A DNA stretch of 43,540 nucleotides from CAZLXG01 sp964563585 (GTDB lineage Bacteria > Bacteroidota > Bacteroidia > Flavobacteriales > Flavobacteriaceae): positions 1 through 43,540 of the forward strand of contig CAZLXG010000010.1 of NCBI GenBank assembly GCA_964563585.1, read 5' to 3'. Within the stretch, counting starts at the first letter, position 1. Every line of letters starts with the position of its first letter. Shown one piece after another: positions 25,588 through 33,368 of the stretch. The translations under genes were made by a program, and so were the position numbers. The notes beneath the pieces are model-generated. The model was not told where the DNA came from. It did no database searches and was given only the letters and a program-made list of their open reading frames with translations.

Positions 25588-26816
25588 TGTTTAAAAAAGA
25601 AAACATATTTAAAGTGTTTTTGCTATTCATATTTATGTTTAGTGGCTTACAGATGTTTTCTCAAAACAATAAACAAAGGGCTTTAGAAACCAGAATACAA
25701 GAACTGCGAGAAGAAATTAGAAAAATAAATACTTTACGTATCGAAAACAAATCAAAAGAAAAATCGCAGTTATCATTAATTGAAGATTTTAATTATAAAA
25801 TTAGTGTGTTGAATAATTTAATTAAAGTTACCAATCAGCAAGCAAATTTACTTACCAGAGAAATTAATTCAAATCAAAAAAAAATAACAAATCTTCGTAG
25901 TGAATTGACACAATTAAAAGAAGGTTATGCGGCTATGATTGTTAAGTCGTACAAAAGTAAAAACCAACAAAGCAGAATTATGTTTTTGTTGTCATCAAAC
26001 AATTTTCAACAAGCTTATAAGCGTATACAATATATTAAGCAATACTCAAATCATCAAAAACAACAAGGGGAAACTATTAAAGCGAAAACAGTTGAATTGC
26101 AGAGTACAAACACCAATTTATTAAAGCAAAAAGAAAACAAACAAAAGCTAATAGCTGAGAATAGAAATACTCAAAAATTATTAGAAGCTGAACGTAGGCA
26201 GCATGAAGTTTTAATGAAATCTATTAAAAAGAACATTAATGTTTATACAGCTCAAATTAAGAAAAGACAACGTGAAGCAAGTAGAATTGATGCTGAAATA
26301 AATAAAATTATAAGGGCAGCTATGGCTTCTTCAAATAGAAAAGTAGGAAAATCTTCGAGTTCAAAAACGTTTGCATTAACACCTGAAGAAAAAATATTGG
26401 CATCAAAATTTGTGGCAAATAAAGGAAAATTGCCTTGGCCTGTAGAAAGCGGCTATGTGAAATTAGGCTATGGAACCCAACGTCACCCCATCAATAAATC
26501 GTTAACTATTAAAAGCAATGGTGTTAGAATAGCTACTAAAAAAGGAGCAAAAGTATTGGCGGTTTTTAATGGAGAAGTTATTGGGGTTGTTGCTATGAGG
26601 AATGCAAATCCATTTGTTATTATTCGTCATGGAAATTATATTACATATTATAAAAATTTATCGAAAGTATATGTAAAAAAAGGAGATAAGGTTACTACTA
26701 AGCAACAAATAGGCGAAGTTTTTACTAATCGCTTTAATGGCGAAACTATATTAAATTTTAGTATTTCTAAAGAAAGCTCTCCACAAAACCCAGCAAGTTG
26801 GTGTTATAAAATGTAA
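25587..26816 (+). CDS. EnvC-type murein hydrolase activator (degenerate LytM/M23 domain)
   Basis: This 409-residue secreted protein has a signal peptide (KVFLLFIFMFSGLQMFSQN), a long coiled coil (about 27-240, with EIRKINTLRIENKSKEK and LTQLKEGYAAMIVKSYKSKN), then a C-terminal LytM domain (from LPWPVESGYVKLGYG, about 281). The zinc ligands of active M23 peptidases are lost: the HxxxD position reads NGVRIAT, the HxH position reads NFSIS, and the catalytic His before NL is Lys-Asn. Like E. coli EnvC it should therefore activate amidases at the division septum rather than cut peptidoglycan. It closes the TPR-DUF4292-EnvC operon. Confidence 0.9.
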   Translation: MFKKENIFKVFLLFIFMFSGLQMFSQNNKQRALETRIQELREEIRKINTLRIENKSKEKSQLSLIEDFNYKISVLNNLIKVTNQQANLLTREINSNQKKITNLRSELTQLKEGYAAMIVKSYKSKNQQSRIMFLLSSNNFQQAYKRIQYIKQYSNHQKQQGETIKAKTVELQSTNTNLLKQKENKQKLIAENRNTQKLLEAERRQHEVLMKSIKKNINVYTAQIKKRQREASRIDAEINKIIRAAMASSNRKVGKSSSSKTFALTPEEKILASKFVANKGKLPWPVESGYVKLGYGTQRHPINKSLTIKSNGVRIATKKGAKVLAVFNGEVIGVVAMRNANPFVIIRHGNYITYYKNLSKVYVKKGDKVTTKQQIGEVFTNRFNGETILNFSISKESSPQNPASWCYKM

Positions 26817-26878
26817 TTAATTCCTACGAAGGAATCTTTTAAATAGAAAATTGTGATTATTTTTTGAAGTTCTAAATA

Positions 26879-26968
26879 GCAATAGGGATTGAAAAGGAAA
26901 TCCTTTTTGTGAGGTACGAGCAAAAAGATTGTATTGGAAAGCCCGACCCGATAGGGAATTGCCCAAAT
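26879..26968 (+). ncRNA. Structured intergenic element, copy 2
   Basis: This second copy of the element at 23364 has the same strand and order of parts. Helices are GCAAT (26879-26883) with ATTGC (26958-26962), GGATT (26886-26890) with AATCC (26899-26903), and CTTTTTG (26903-26909) with CAAAAAG (26921-26927). TATTG at 26932-26936 is an alternative partner for CAATA at 26880-26884. The core AAAGCCCGACCC is at 26938-26949. It lies between envC and the convergent thioesterase gene. Outer-stem bases differ from copy 1 but keep pairing. Confidence 0.6.
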
Positions 26969-26972
26969 AATA

Positions 26973-27485
26973 TTACTCAAACAATGCTTTTAACTCGGTA
27001 GCTTGTTTTGGTTTTATTTTCCCTGCTAATAATAAGCTCAATTGTTTACGGCGTAAAGCAGCTTCAAAACGTTCATTTTCTAAATCAGTTTCAGGAATAA
27101 TTTCTGGCACAGTAACAGGTGTTCCTGTTTCATCAACCGCAACAAAGGTGTAAATGCCTTCGTTAGCTTTTGTTTTTGCTCCAGATAATCGGTCTTCGAT
27201 CCAAACATCAATATATATTTCCATAGAAGTTTTAAAGGCTCGAGACACTTTAGCTTCAACCGTAACTACGCTACCTAAAGGAACTGCTTTATTAAAAGCT
27301 ACGTGATTAACAGATGCTGTTACAACAATACGTCTGCTGTGGCGTCTTGCCGAAATACTTGCAGCTCTATCCATTCGCGCTAATAATTCGCCGCCAAATA
27401 AATTATTTAAAGGGTTGGTTTCACCTGGTAAAACCATATCAGTAAGTATTGTTTTAGATTGTTTTGGCGTTTTTGATTTCATCAT
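26973..27485 (-). CDS. Acyl-CoA thioesterase (YciA/BFIT hot-dog family)
   Basis: This 170-residue protein is a single hot-dog domain that hydrolyses acyl-CoA to the free acid and CoA. Key parts are TDMVLPGETNPLNNLFGGELLARMDRAASISARRHS, with the Asn-x-x-Gly-Gly substrate loop and catalytic Asp, VTASVNHVAFNKAVPLGSVV, and the C-terminal GIYTFVAVDETG. A basic C-tail follows. The start MMKSKTPKQSKT is taken as the upstream of the two ATGs; the second is equally possible. It is monocistronic, with its own -7 box, and faces away from the accessory genes at 27.6-29 kb. Confidence 0.93.
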   Translation of the reverse strand: MMKSKTPKQSKTILTDMVLPGETNPLNNLFGGELLARMDRAASISARRHSRRIVVTASVNHVAFNKAVPLGSVVTVEAKVSRAFKTSMEIYIDVWIEDRLSGAKTKANEGIYTFVAVDETGTPVTVPEIIPETDLENERFEAALRRKQLSLLLAGKIKPKQATELKALFE

Positions 27486-27502
27486 TTAAAATATTGATAA
27501 AA

Positions 27503-27510
27503 CAAAGGTA
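27503..27510 (-). promoter_or_regulatory. Bacteroidota -7 box (TACCTTTG) for the thioesterase gene
   Basis: TACCTTTG on the minus strand fits TAnnTTTG and lies 17 bases ahead of the start codon at 27485. Confidence 0.55.
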
Positions 27511-27579
27511 TAACCTATTTATAGTTTATGTATAAAAAGGAGGTTAAAAAAAGAAGATTTATTCACTAAATTTTCAATT

Positions 27580-27606
27580 TTACGGGAAACCCGTAATGCT
27601 TTTTTG
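27580..27606 (+). promoter_or_regulatory. Perfect palindrome TTACGGG-AAA-CCCGTAA followed by a T-run
   Basis: TTACGGG (27580-27586) and CCCGTAA (27590-27596) form a perfect 7-bp inverted repeat around AAA, followed by TGC and six T. No gene ends just upstream on the plus strand, so a terminator would have nothing to stop unless a small transcript starts nearby. The symmetry would also suit an operator for a dimeric regulator of the divergent genes. The role is undecided. Confidence 0.45.
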
Positions 27607-27730
27607 AGATTAGACAAAAATGTTAAAATCCTGTAGGAAAAGCTTTGTTTGTATAAGTGAATTTGATAGTAAGCATAGAATTAAAACAGAGTTTTGGAGT
27701 CAAGATTATAAATTTTACTAATCTGTTGGT

Positions 27731-28441
27731 GTGCAAACCAAAACACAAAGACGTCGATTTGGTATATGGTGGGCTTCTAAATCTGATAAAAATCCTATTT
27801 ATATGTGGGATGGTAAGTTTAAAGTTAATGTTAGTAGCTCATCATTGTTTGGCACTTTTGTTGATACACAATTAAAATTACCAAGCGGAAATATTCCTTT
27901 TTTTGATTTTGGAAATGACCAAATATTAAATATTTACATACCAAAACTTTACAAAAAAGGAAAATATAATCTAAATTTAACAACTCAAGATATTACAAGT
28001 CAGTCAAACATAAAAGCATTATATAAAATGGGGATTGATTTTCTTAACTCACCAGAAATTGCTAACAGTGGTAAGGTAAAAAAGTTTGCAGTAACCTATC
28101 AAAAAGACTATAACAATATAGAGGTTATTTATTTTGGAGAACTCTACAAAAAAACGAATAGTAACTATTTAAAAAGAACTCTTTATAATAGTGGCGTGAA
28201 TTTTGTAATAAGTTATGCTTGGACTGAAGGGCCTAGAGCAATTACCACAACCGAAACAGATATTTTTGAAAATACCAAAACAATAATATTAGGTACAGAT
28301 TATAGTTTTGCTGGAAAGTTTTCAATAGAACCTGCCGATGATTTTTTTAGAGACTACACTCATTTCGACCTAGATATATATGCTGTGGCTAGACGTGGAA
28401 ATACATGGAAAGGAAGTAGAATGATTAAAAAGGAAAAATAA
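27731..28441 (+). CDS. Hypothetical protein, probably N-terminally truncated
   Basis: As an uninterrupted frame this encodes 236 residues from GTG at 27731, with no signal peptide. Opening residues QTKTQRRRFGIWWASKSDKN resemble the interior of longer Flavobacteriaceae surface proteins I half remember ('WSQDY...GVQTKTQRR.GIWW'). The same frame upstream, after an ATG at 27620, codes KTEFWSQDYKFY, then TAA at 27719, then SVGVQTKTQ, so the stop seems to interrupt a once-continuous gene. The rest has alternating strands, ending FDLDIYAVARRGNTWKGSRM. It is 16 bases from the next gene, which has a barrel-like look. No function can be assigned; it may be a pseudogene remnant. Confidence 0.55.
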   Translation: MQTKTQRRRFGIWWASKSDKNPIYMWDGKFKVNVSSSSLFGTFVDTQLKLPSGNIPFFDFGNDQILNIYIPKLYKKGKYNLNLTTQDITSQSNIKALYKMGIDFLNSPEIANSGKVKKFAVTYQKDYNNIEVIYFGELYKKTNSNYLKRTLYNSGVNFVISYAWTEGPRAITTTETDIFENTKTIILGTDYSFAGKFSIEPADDFFRDYTHFDLDIYAVARRGNTWKGSRMIKKEK

Positions 28442-28457
28442 TAATACTTATAAAATT

Positions 28458-29021
28458 ATGAATAAATTATTTTTAATAATAATGTTCTTGCTTTTTTTTA
28501 TAAATGGGCATACACAAGACAAATGGTTTTCTACAGTAGAATTAGATTTTATAGTTCCAAATGAAATAGAATATAGTTATTTTCTTGAGCATTATACTTC
28601 ATCTCATATAGAATCTAAAACATCTTTTGCTTTGCAGTACGCCATAAACTATAAGTTATTTGATAAGTTAAGTGTAGGTGCTTTAACAGGAATTCAGCAA
28701 CAATATGGCGCAAATTTTTTTATGTACAAAATTGGAACTAATGTAAAATATTATTTTGTTGATAGCGATAATGTATATACATATTTACAATATGCAGGAA
28801 ATTTTACAGTAGATAAGAATAAATTTAAAAACGGCAATAACCTAAGACTAGGTATTGGGTTTCCTGTTATGAAAAGGAATAGTTTTAACTTAAATTTAAA
28901 CATTTTTTATGATATTAATCATTTTAACCTATCAGGTTCTAAGCCTTTGATGTTTGGAAATGAAACACCTAAATCAATTTTCTTTAGGTCTTACGGAATA
29001 AGTTTTGGTATTAAATTTTAA
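28458..29021 (+). CDS. Putative small outer-membrane beta-barrel protein
   Basis: This 187-residue protein has a signal peptide (KLFLIIMFLLFFINGHTQ, cleavage after HTQ). The mature part alternates hydrophobic and polar residues with aromatic girdles (TSFALQYAINYKLFDKLSVG, NLRLGIGFPVMKRNSFNLNL) and ends in Phe (GISFGIKF), the usual last strand of an outer-membrane barrel. About eight strands are possible. It follows the truncated hypothetical by 16 bases, so they are probably cotranscribed. No named family is recognised with confidence; it resembles the generic porin or PorT-like annotations used for Bacteroidota. Confidence 0.7.
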   Translation: MNKLFLIIMFLLFFINGHTQDKWFSTVELDFIVPNEIEYSYFLEHYTSSHIESKTSFALQYAINYKLFDKLSVGALTGIQQQYGANFFMYKIGTNVKYYFVDSDNVYTYLQYAGNFTVDKNKFKNGNNLRLGIGFPVMKRNSFNLNLNIFYDINHFNLSGSKPLMFGNETPKSIFFRSYGISFGIKF

Positions 29022-29150
29022 AATAACATGTAATACGGTGTAAAATAACAGTTAAGGGCTAAACTAAAAAATTGGTTCTTTTCTGCTATTTTTTAATATT
29101 GTAAATTGGTACAAATAAATTTTAAAGAAAGCACCAAGCAAAATAAAAAT

Positions 29151-30086
29151 CTAATCTAATTTTTTAACTAGTAACCACGCGTCTCTATTATGCGTTTTCT
29201 TAATAGTTCGTAAAGCTTTTAAGGCTTCTAATCTATCTTCATAACTAGCATAAACTACTTGATGTAAACCATATTTATTAGCGCCAATTTTTCTAGCACT
29301 AAAACCATCAACTTTAAGTTGATTGATTTTTTTATCGCAATTAGCTTCAATTCTAAAAGCGCCCGCAATAATGTGATAATTACCAGTTTGTTTTGTAACG
29401 TTTAAGGTAATTGCTGGAAGTGGATTTAAACTAAATGTAGCTTGTTGTATTTTAGTATCAAGCTGTTGTGTAGCTTTTTCTTGAGCTAATTGATTATGCG
29501 CTTCAATTTGATTGATATATAAGTTAGAAGTTACCAAGCCACCAAGTGTTAAGGCAATTAAAGCTACAGCAGCATATTTTAAATATGGTTTTGTTTTACG
29601 TTTTTCAGGCGTAAAAGCAATAGGAATTACCTTTTCAATAGCCTCTGCAGTTTCTTTATAAATTTCACGAGTTACATTAGGCGACACAAATTGAGATAAG
29701 CCAAACGAATCGGTTAAATAATTAAGATGATATGTTGGTTCAAATAAGATTTTACCTTCTTTATTGAATATAATTTCACCAATATTATCAAACGTAAGCG
29801 TTTCACCTTGTGTTAAATAAGCTTTTAGTGCTTTTACGCGTTTTGCAATTTTTTTACTTGCAACTTCAAAAGGGATTTTCTCTACATCAGCAATATAATG
29901 TGCCAATAAACCATCATTTTTTTGAATCTGCTCGTTAAACGACACCAATTTTTTTGGCGGATAGAAAGCATTTGTCGAATCATTAATAGTAGCCGAAACC
30001 CGTTGCGTTAAAAAAGCACCGAATTCAGGAATGGTGACACATTCATATCTGTATAATAAATCGCTTATGTAAGTTTCTAATTGCAT
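29151..30086 (-). CDS. HU-CCDC81 and SPOR domain protein
   Basis: This 311-residue inner-membrane protein has three parts. The N-terminal half (METYISDLLYRYECVTIPEF-type opening, here MQLETYISDLLYRYECVTIP) holds two small HU-like folds of the bacterial HU-CCDC81 type, with GAFLTQRVSA and LTFDNIGEIIFNKEGKI. A membrane helix follows near 170-190 (YAAVALIALTLGGLVTSNLY). The C-terminus is a SPOR domain (YHIIAGAFRIEANCDKKI to RDAWLLVKKL), which binds denuded septal peptidoglycan. The arrangement suggests a division-site protein linking cytoplasm and cell wall. What the HU-like part binds is unknown: DNA or protein are both possible. Confidence 0.9.
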   Translation of the reverse strand: MQLETYISDLLYRYECVTIPEFGAFLTQRVSATINDSTNAFYPPKKLVSFNEQIQKNDGLLAHYIADVEKIPFEVASKKIAKRVKALKAYLTQGETLTFDNIGEIIFNKEGKILFEPTYHLNYLTDSFGLSQFVSPNVTREIYKETAEAIEKVIPIAFTPEKRKTKPYLKYAAVALIALTLGGLVTSNLYINQIEAHNQLAQEKATQQLDTKIQQATFSLNPLPAITLNVTKQTGNYHIIAGAFRIEANCDKKINQLKVDGFSARKIGANKYGLHQVVYASYEDRLEALKALRTIKKTHNRDAWLLVKKLD

Positions 30087-30091
30087 AAAAA

Positions 30092-30099
30092 CAAAGTTA
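30092..30099 (-). promoter_or_regulatory. Bacteroidota -7 box (TAACTTTG) almost abutting the start codon
   Basis: On the minus strand TAACTTTG is followed by only five T before the ATG of the HU-CCDC81/SPOR gene. Since transcription starts about five to seven bases after TTTG, the mRNA would be leaderless or nearly so. Confidence 0.5.
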
Positions 30100-30286
30100 A
30101 AACTTTTTACTGTCGAATAAAATTTAGGAAGAAGTATTTATTAACAAGTAACAAATCAATCTTACTACAAGTTTAAAAGTACTAAGTAATACTTGTGAAT
30201 TAGCACATAAAAGAAACACAAAATTTTAAATCTCAATTTATTGAGTAAAAATTCTTTTCTTGCGGCTTTAAAATTAAACCCATAGA

Positions 30287-31390
30287 ATGACCGAACAAGA
30301 GTTGCTTTATACCTTAGCGTTACAACATGTGCCAAATATTGGCGATATAACTGCTAAAAGACTTATATCTAATTGTGGCTCTGCGGAAGCTGTTTTAAAA
30401 GAGAAGAAGCAAAACTTAATTAAAATTGATGGTATTGGTTCTGTTATTTTAGGAAACTTATTTGAAACACATCATATAAAAGCCGCCGAAAATGAGATTG
30501 ATTTTATAAAAAATAATGAGATTAAAGTATCTTATTTTAAAGATGAAAGCTATCCTGAAAAGTTAAAACAATGTATTGACGGACCTATTTTGTTATTTCA
30601 ATCAGGAAATATTAATTTGAAAGAACAGCGTATTATTAGCATTGTTGGTGCTAGAAAAATTACCACAAACGGTATTGCGTTTTGCGAAAAACTAGTAGAA
30701 CAATTAGCACCATTTAATCCAATTATTATTTCTGGGTTTGCTTACGGAACTGATATTACCGCACATAAAGCTGCAATAAAAAACAATTTACAAACCATTG
30801 GTTGTCTGGCACACGGGTTAAATACTATTTATCCAAAAGTGCATAAAAAGCACATGATAGATGTGGAAAAAAACGGTGGTTTTTTTACCGATTTTTGGAG
30901 CAGTGATAAATTTGACAGAAACAATTTTTTAAAACGAAATAGAATTATTGCAGGTTTAAGTGAAGCCACAATTGTTATTGAATCTGCTGAAAAAGGTGGA
31001 AGTTTAGTAACTGCAGATATAGCAAATTCATATAACAGAGATGTGCTTGCAGTTCCGGGAAGAACAACCGATTCTCAAAGTGTTGGTTGCAATAATTTGA
31101 TTAAACATCAAAAAGCACACATGTTGTCAAACCCATTAGATGTGCCTTATATTTTGAATTGGGAATTAGAAGAAAATAAGAAACAGGCAGTTCAAAAAAA
31201 GTTATTTGTAGAGCTTGATGCAACCGAAAAAATCATTTATAAGTATCTTAAAGACAACGAAAAACAGCAATTAGACTTTATTGCTATAAACTGTAATCTT
31301 CCAATTTTTAAAGTGGCGGGAATATTATTAACTATGGAACTTAAAGGAGTTATTAGACCACTTCCAGGGAAATTGTTTGAGATTATTTAG
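30287..31390 (+). CDS. dprA: DNA-processing protein DprA
   Basis: DprA binds incoming single-stranded DNA and loads RecA during natural transformation. The 367-residue protein has an N-terminal helix-hairpin-helix part (LALQHVPNIGDITAKRLI). It then has the Rossmann core with IVGARKITTNG, IISGFAYGTDITAHKAAI, RNRIIAGLSEATIVIESAEKGGSLVTA and VLAVPGRTTDSQSVGCNNLI. A C-terminal winged helix follows (LDATEKIIYKYLKDNEKQQLDFIA). All are typical in order and length. It is monocistronic. recA is 4.6 kb away on the other strand, and no com genes are visible, so competence cannot be concluded from this gene, which is near-universal. Confidence 0.97.
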   Translation: MTEQELLYTLALQHVPNIGDITAKRLISNCGSAEAVLKEKKQNLIKIDGIGSVILGNLFETHHIKAAENEIDFIKNNEIKVSYFKDESYPEKLKQCIDGPILLFQSGNINLKEQRIISIVGARKITTNGIAFCEKLVEQLAPFNPIIISGFAYGTDITAHKAAIKNNLQTIGCLAHGLNTIYPKVHKKHMIDVEKNGGFFTDFWSSDKFDRNNFLKRNRIIAGLSEATIVIESAEKGGSLVTADIANSYNRDVLAVPGRTTDSQSVGCNNLIKHQKAHMLSNPLDVPYILNWELEENKKQAVQKKLFVELDATEKIIYKYLKDNEKQQLDFIAINCNLPIFKVAGILLTMELKGVIRPLPGKLFEII

Positions 31391-31477
31391 ATTTTTTTAT
31401 TAGATGAATAAGGTTTCCGGCTGAAAGTAAAAAGATATTAAAGCACTAATAGCCAACCAATCAAAACTTTTTTTATT

Positions 31478-32446
31478 TTAATATCCAACTTTTTCACGAA
31501 CCCTTTTCAAAACATTATCTGCAACAACTTTTGCTTTTTCTGCACCAACAGCTAAAGCATCATCAATTTCGTTGAGGTTATTCATGTAGTAATTATAACG
31601 TTCGCGTTTAGTGGCAAATGTTTCAATAATAAGTTCAAACAACGCTTGTTTTGCGTGTCCGTAACCATAACCACCATTTTCATAATTAGTTTTCATGCTT
31701 TCAATTTGAGCATCATTTGCTAATAATTTATAAATAGCAAAACAGTTACAGGTTTTCCAATCTTTCGGGTCTTCGAGTGGTGTGCTATCCGTTTGAATAC
31801 TCATTATTTGCTTGCGCAATTTTTTATCAGCTAAAAATATATTGATAATATTTCCTTTGCTTTTACTCATTTTCTCACCATCAGTTCCAGGAATAAGCAT
31901 CGTCTCTTTTTGTATGTCTGCTTTTGGTAATACAAAAGTGTCTCCAACTTTAGTATGAAATCTTGAAGCTACATCACGTGTCATTTCAATATGCTGTTCT
32001 TGGTCTTTTCCAACAGGAACAATATCGGCATCATATAATAAAATATCGGCAGCCATAAGCATTGGGTATGTAAACAAACCAGCATTTACATCTTCTAATC
32101 TATCGGCTTTATCTTTAAAACTATGCGCTAATGTTAAACGTTGATACGGAAAAAAACAGCTTAAATACCAAGATAACTCAGTTACTTGTGGCACATCGCT
32201 TTGTCTGTAAAACACTGTTTTTTCAATATTTAATCCAAAAGCTAACCATGTTGCGGCAGTGGAATAGGTGTTGTCTTTTAAAACTCCAGAATCTTTAATT
32301 TGGGTAAGCGAATGTAAATCTGCAATAAACAAATAAGAATCATTTTTAGGGTTTTCTGCCATTTTTATAGCAGGAATTATAGCGCCTAATATGTTTCCTA
32401 AATGTGGTGTTCCTGTACTTTGTATGCCTGTAAGTATTCTTGCCAT
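31478..32446 (-). CDS. trpS: Tryptophanyl-tRNA synthetase
   Basis: This class I synthetase of 322 residues charges tRNA-Trp. The HIGH-type motif is TGTPHLGN (about 11-18), and the KMSKS loop is DGEKMSKSKGNI. FLSYPYQRL-like residues appear as CFFPYQRLTLAHSFKDK, followed by YPMLMAADILLYDADIVPVGKDQEQHIEMTRD, all standard. The start is ATG at 32444-32446 (MARILTGIQSTG); the frame is open 17 codons further but enters the promoter region. It is transcribed divergently from plsC. Confidence 0.97.
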   Translation of the reverse strand: MARILTGIQSTGTPHLGNILGAIIPAIKMAENPKNDSYLFIADLHSLTQIKDSGVLKDNTYSTAATWLAFGLNIEKTVFYRQSDVPQVTELSWYLSCFFPYQRLTLAHSFKDKADRLEDVNAGLFTYPMLMAADILLYDADIVPVGKDQEQHIEMTRDVASRFHTKVGDTFVLPKADIQKETMLIPGTDGEKMSKSKGNIINIFLADKKLRKQIMSIQTDSTPLEDPKDWKTCNCFAIYKLLANDAQIESMKTNYENGGYGYGHAKQALFELIIETFATKRERYNYYMNNLNEIDDALAVGAEKAKVVADNVLKRVREKVGY

Positions 32447-32495
32447 CTGTTCTTTCCGCAAAAGCGAAAATATTTTTAAGATTAAACTAAAAAGC

Positions 32496-32503
32496 AAAGG
32501 TAA
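32496..32503 (-). promoter_or_regulatory. Bacteroidota -7 box (TACCTTTG) for trpS
   Basis: TACCTTTG on the minus strand lies 49 bases before the trpS ATG, giving a leader of about 43 bases. It also shows that the longer trpS frame is not the true start. Confidence 0.5.
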
Positions 32504-32535
32504 TTTTTTTAATAGAATTGCTCAATACAATTGTG

Positions 32536-32543
32536 TATTTTTG
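32536..32543 (+). promoter_or_regulatory. Bacteroidota -7 box (TATTTTTG) for plsC
   Basis: TATTTTTG ends six bases before the plsC ATG at 32550, so the plsC transcript should be leaderless or nearly so. It lies back-to-back with the trpS box, 32 bases away. Confidence 0.45.
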
Positions 32544-32549
32544 GTTTCG

Positions 32550-33287
32550 ATGAAAATTTTCAAATACATTTTTTGGGTATTGTATCGCATTTGGTTTTAT
32601 ATTCTTGTGGCGTTACCAATTATTATTATGTTTCCGTTTCTTATTATTTCTATTTTAAAGGAAGCATGGTATCCATATTTTTTTAAAATGGCACGTATTT
32701 GGTCTAAATGTATTTTAATAGGAATGGGTTTTAGATATTGTGTAGAACACGAACAAATTCCAGAGAAAGGTAAAAGCTATATGTATATAGCAAATCACAC
32801 ATCTATGGCAGATATTATGCTGATGTTGGTTTCGGTAAAAAACCCATTTGTTTTTGTGGGCAAAAGGGAACTTGCTAAAATTCCACTTTTCGGATTTTTT
32901 TATAAACGTACTTGTATTTTGGTAGATAGAGGCTCGGCAAAGAGTAGACAAGCAGTTTTTTTAAGTGCACAACGCCGATTAAAACAAGGCATGAGCATTT
33001 GTATTTTTCCTGAAGGTGGTGTTCCAGAAGAAGATATTGATTTAGATAAATTTAAAGATGGTGCTTTTAGAATGGCAATTAACCACAAAATACCAATTGT
33101 TCCATTAACTTTTGCCGATAATAAAAAACGATTTTCTTATACTTTTTTTAGTGGCGGTCCAGGAAAAATGCGTGTAAAAGTTCATGAGTTTTTAACAACA
33201 GAAGGTTTAACAAAGGGCGATACAAGGGCTTTAAATGAAAAAGCAAAAGCTATTATTTTAAAACAACTTATAGCCTATAAAAAATAA
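32550..33287 (+). CDS. plsC: 1-acyl-sn-glycerol-3-phosphate acyltransferase
   Basis: This 245-residue inner-membrane enzyme makes phosphatidic acid from lysophosphatidate and an acyl donor. It has an N-terminal hydrophobic segment (FWVLYRIWFYILVALPIIIMFPFLIISIL). The catalytic block is NHTSMADIML (H-x4-D), followed by VGKRELAKIPLFG and the phosphate-binding FPEGGVPEED, with IPIVPLTFADNKK at the end of the domain. The start is ATG at 32550 (MKIFKYIFWVLY); the open frame upstream overlaps trpS and is not coding. A strong terminator begins at the stop codon. Confidence 0.93.
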   Translation: MKIFKYIFWVLYRIWFYILVALPIIIMFPFLIISILKEAWYPYFFKMARIWSKCILIGMGFRYCVEHEQIPEKGKSYMYIANHTSMADIMLMLVSVKNPFVFVGKRELAKIPLFGFFYKRTCILVDRGSAKSRQAVFLSAQRRLKQGMSICIFPEGGVPEEDIDLDKFKDGAFRMAINHKIPIVPLTFADNKKRFSYTFFSGGPGKMRVKVHEFLTTEGLTKGDTRALNEKAKAIILKQLIAYKK

Positions 33288-33316
33288 AAACTGCTCTTCT
33301 CAGAGCAGTTTTTTTT
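33287..33316 (+). terminator. Rho-independent terminator after plsC
   Basis: CTGCTCT (33291-33297) pairs with AGAGCAG (33302-33308) around TCTC, extended by A-T pairs on both sides and followed by eight T. The A-run on the 5' side would let it also stop transcripts arriving on the minus strand, but that operon ends earlier at 33369. Confidence 0.9.
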
Positions 33317-33368
33317 GATATTAATTTCCGAGCTTAATGGAAACTAACATCGAGATCTAACCAAAAAC

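Noticed and set aside
23364..26968. The two paired elements as CRISPR repeats or tRNA genes
   Set aside because: They are 3.5 kb apart with divergent loops, with no spacer periodicity, no cloverleaf and no CCA or anticodon arm.
27657..27875. 72-codon plus-strand frame overlapping the start of the truncated hypothetical
   Set aside because: It is out of frame with the better-supported protein and its sequence shows no conserved features.
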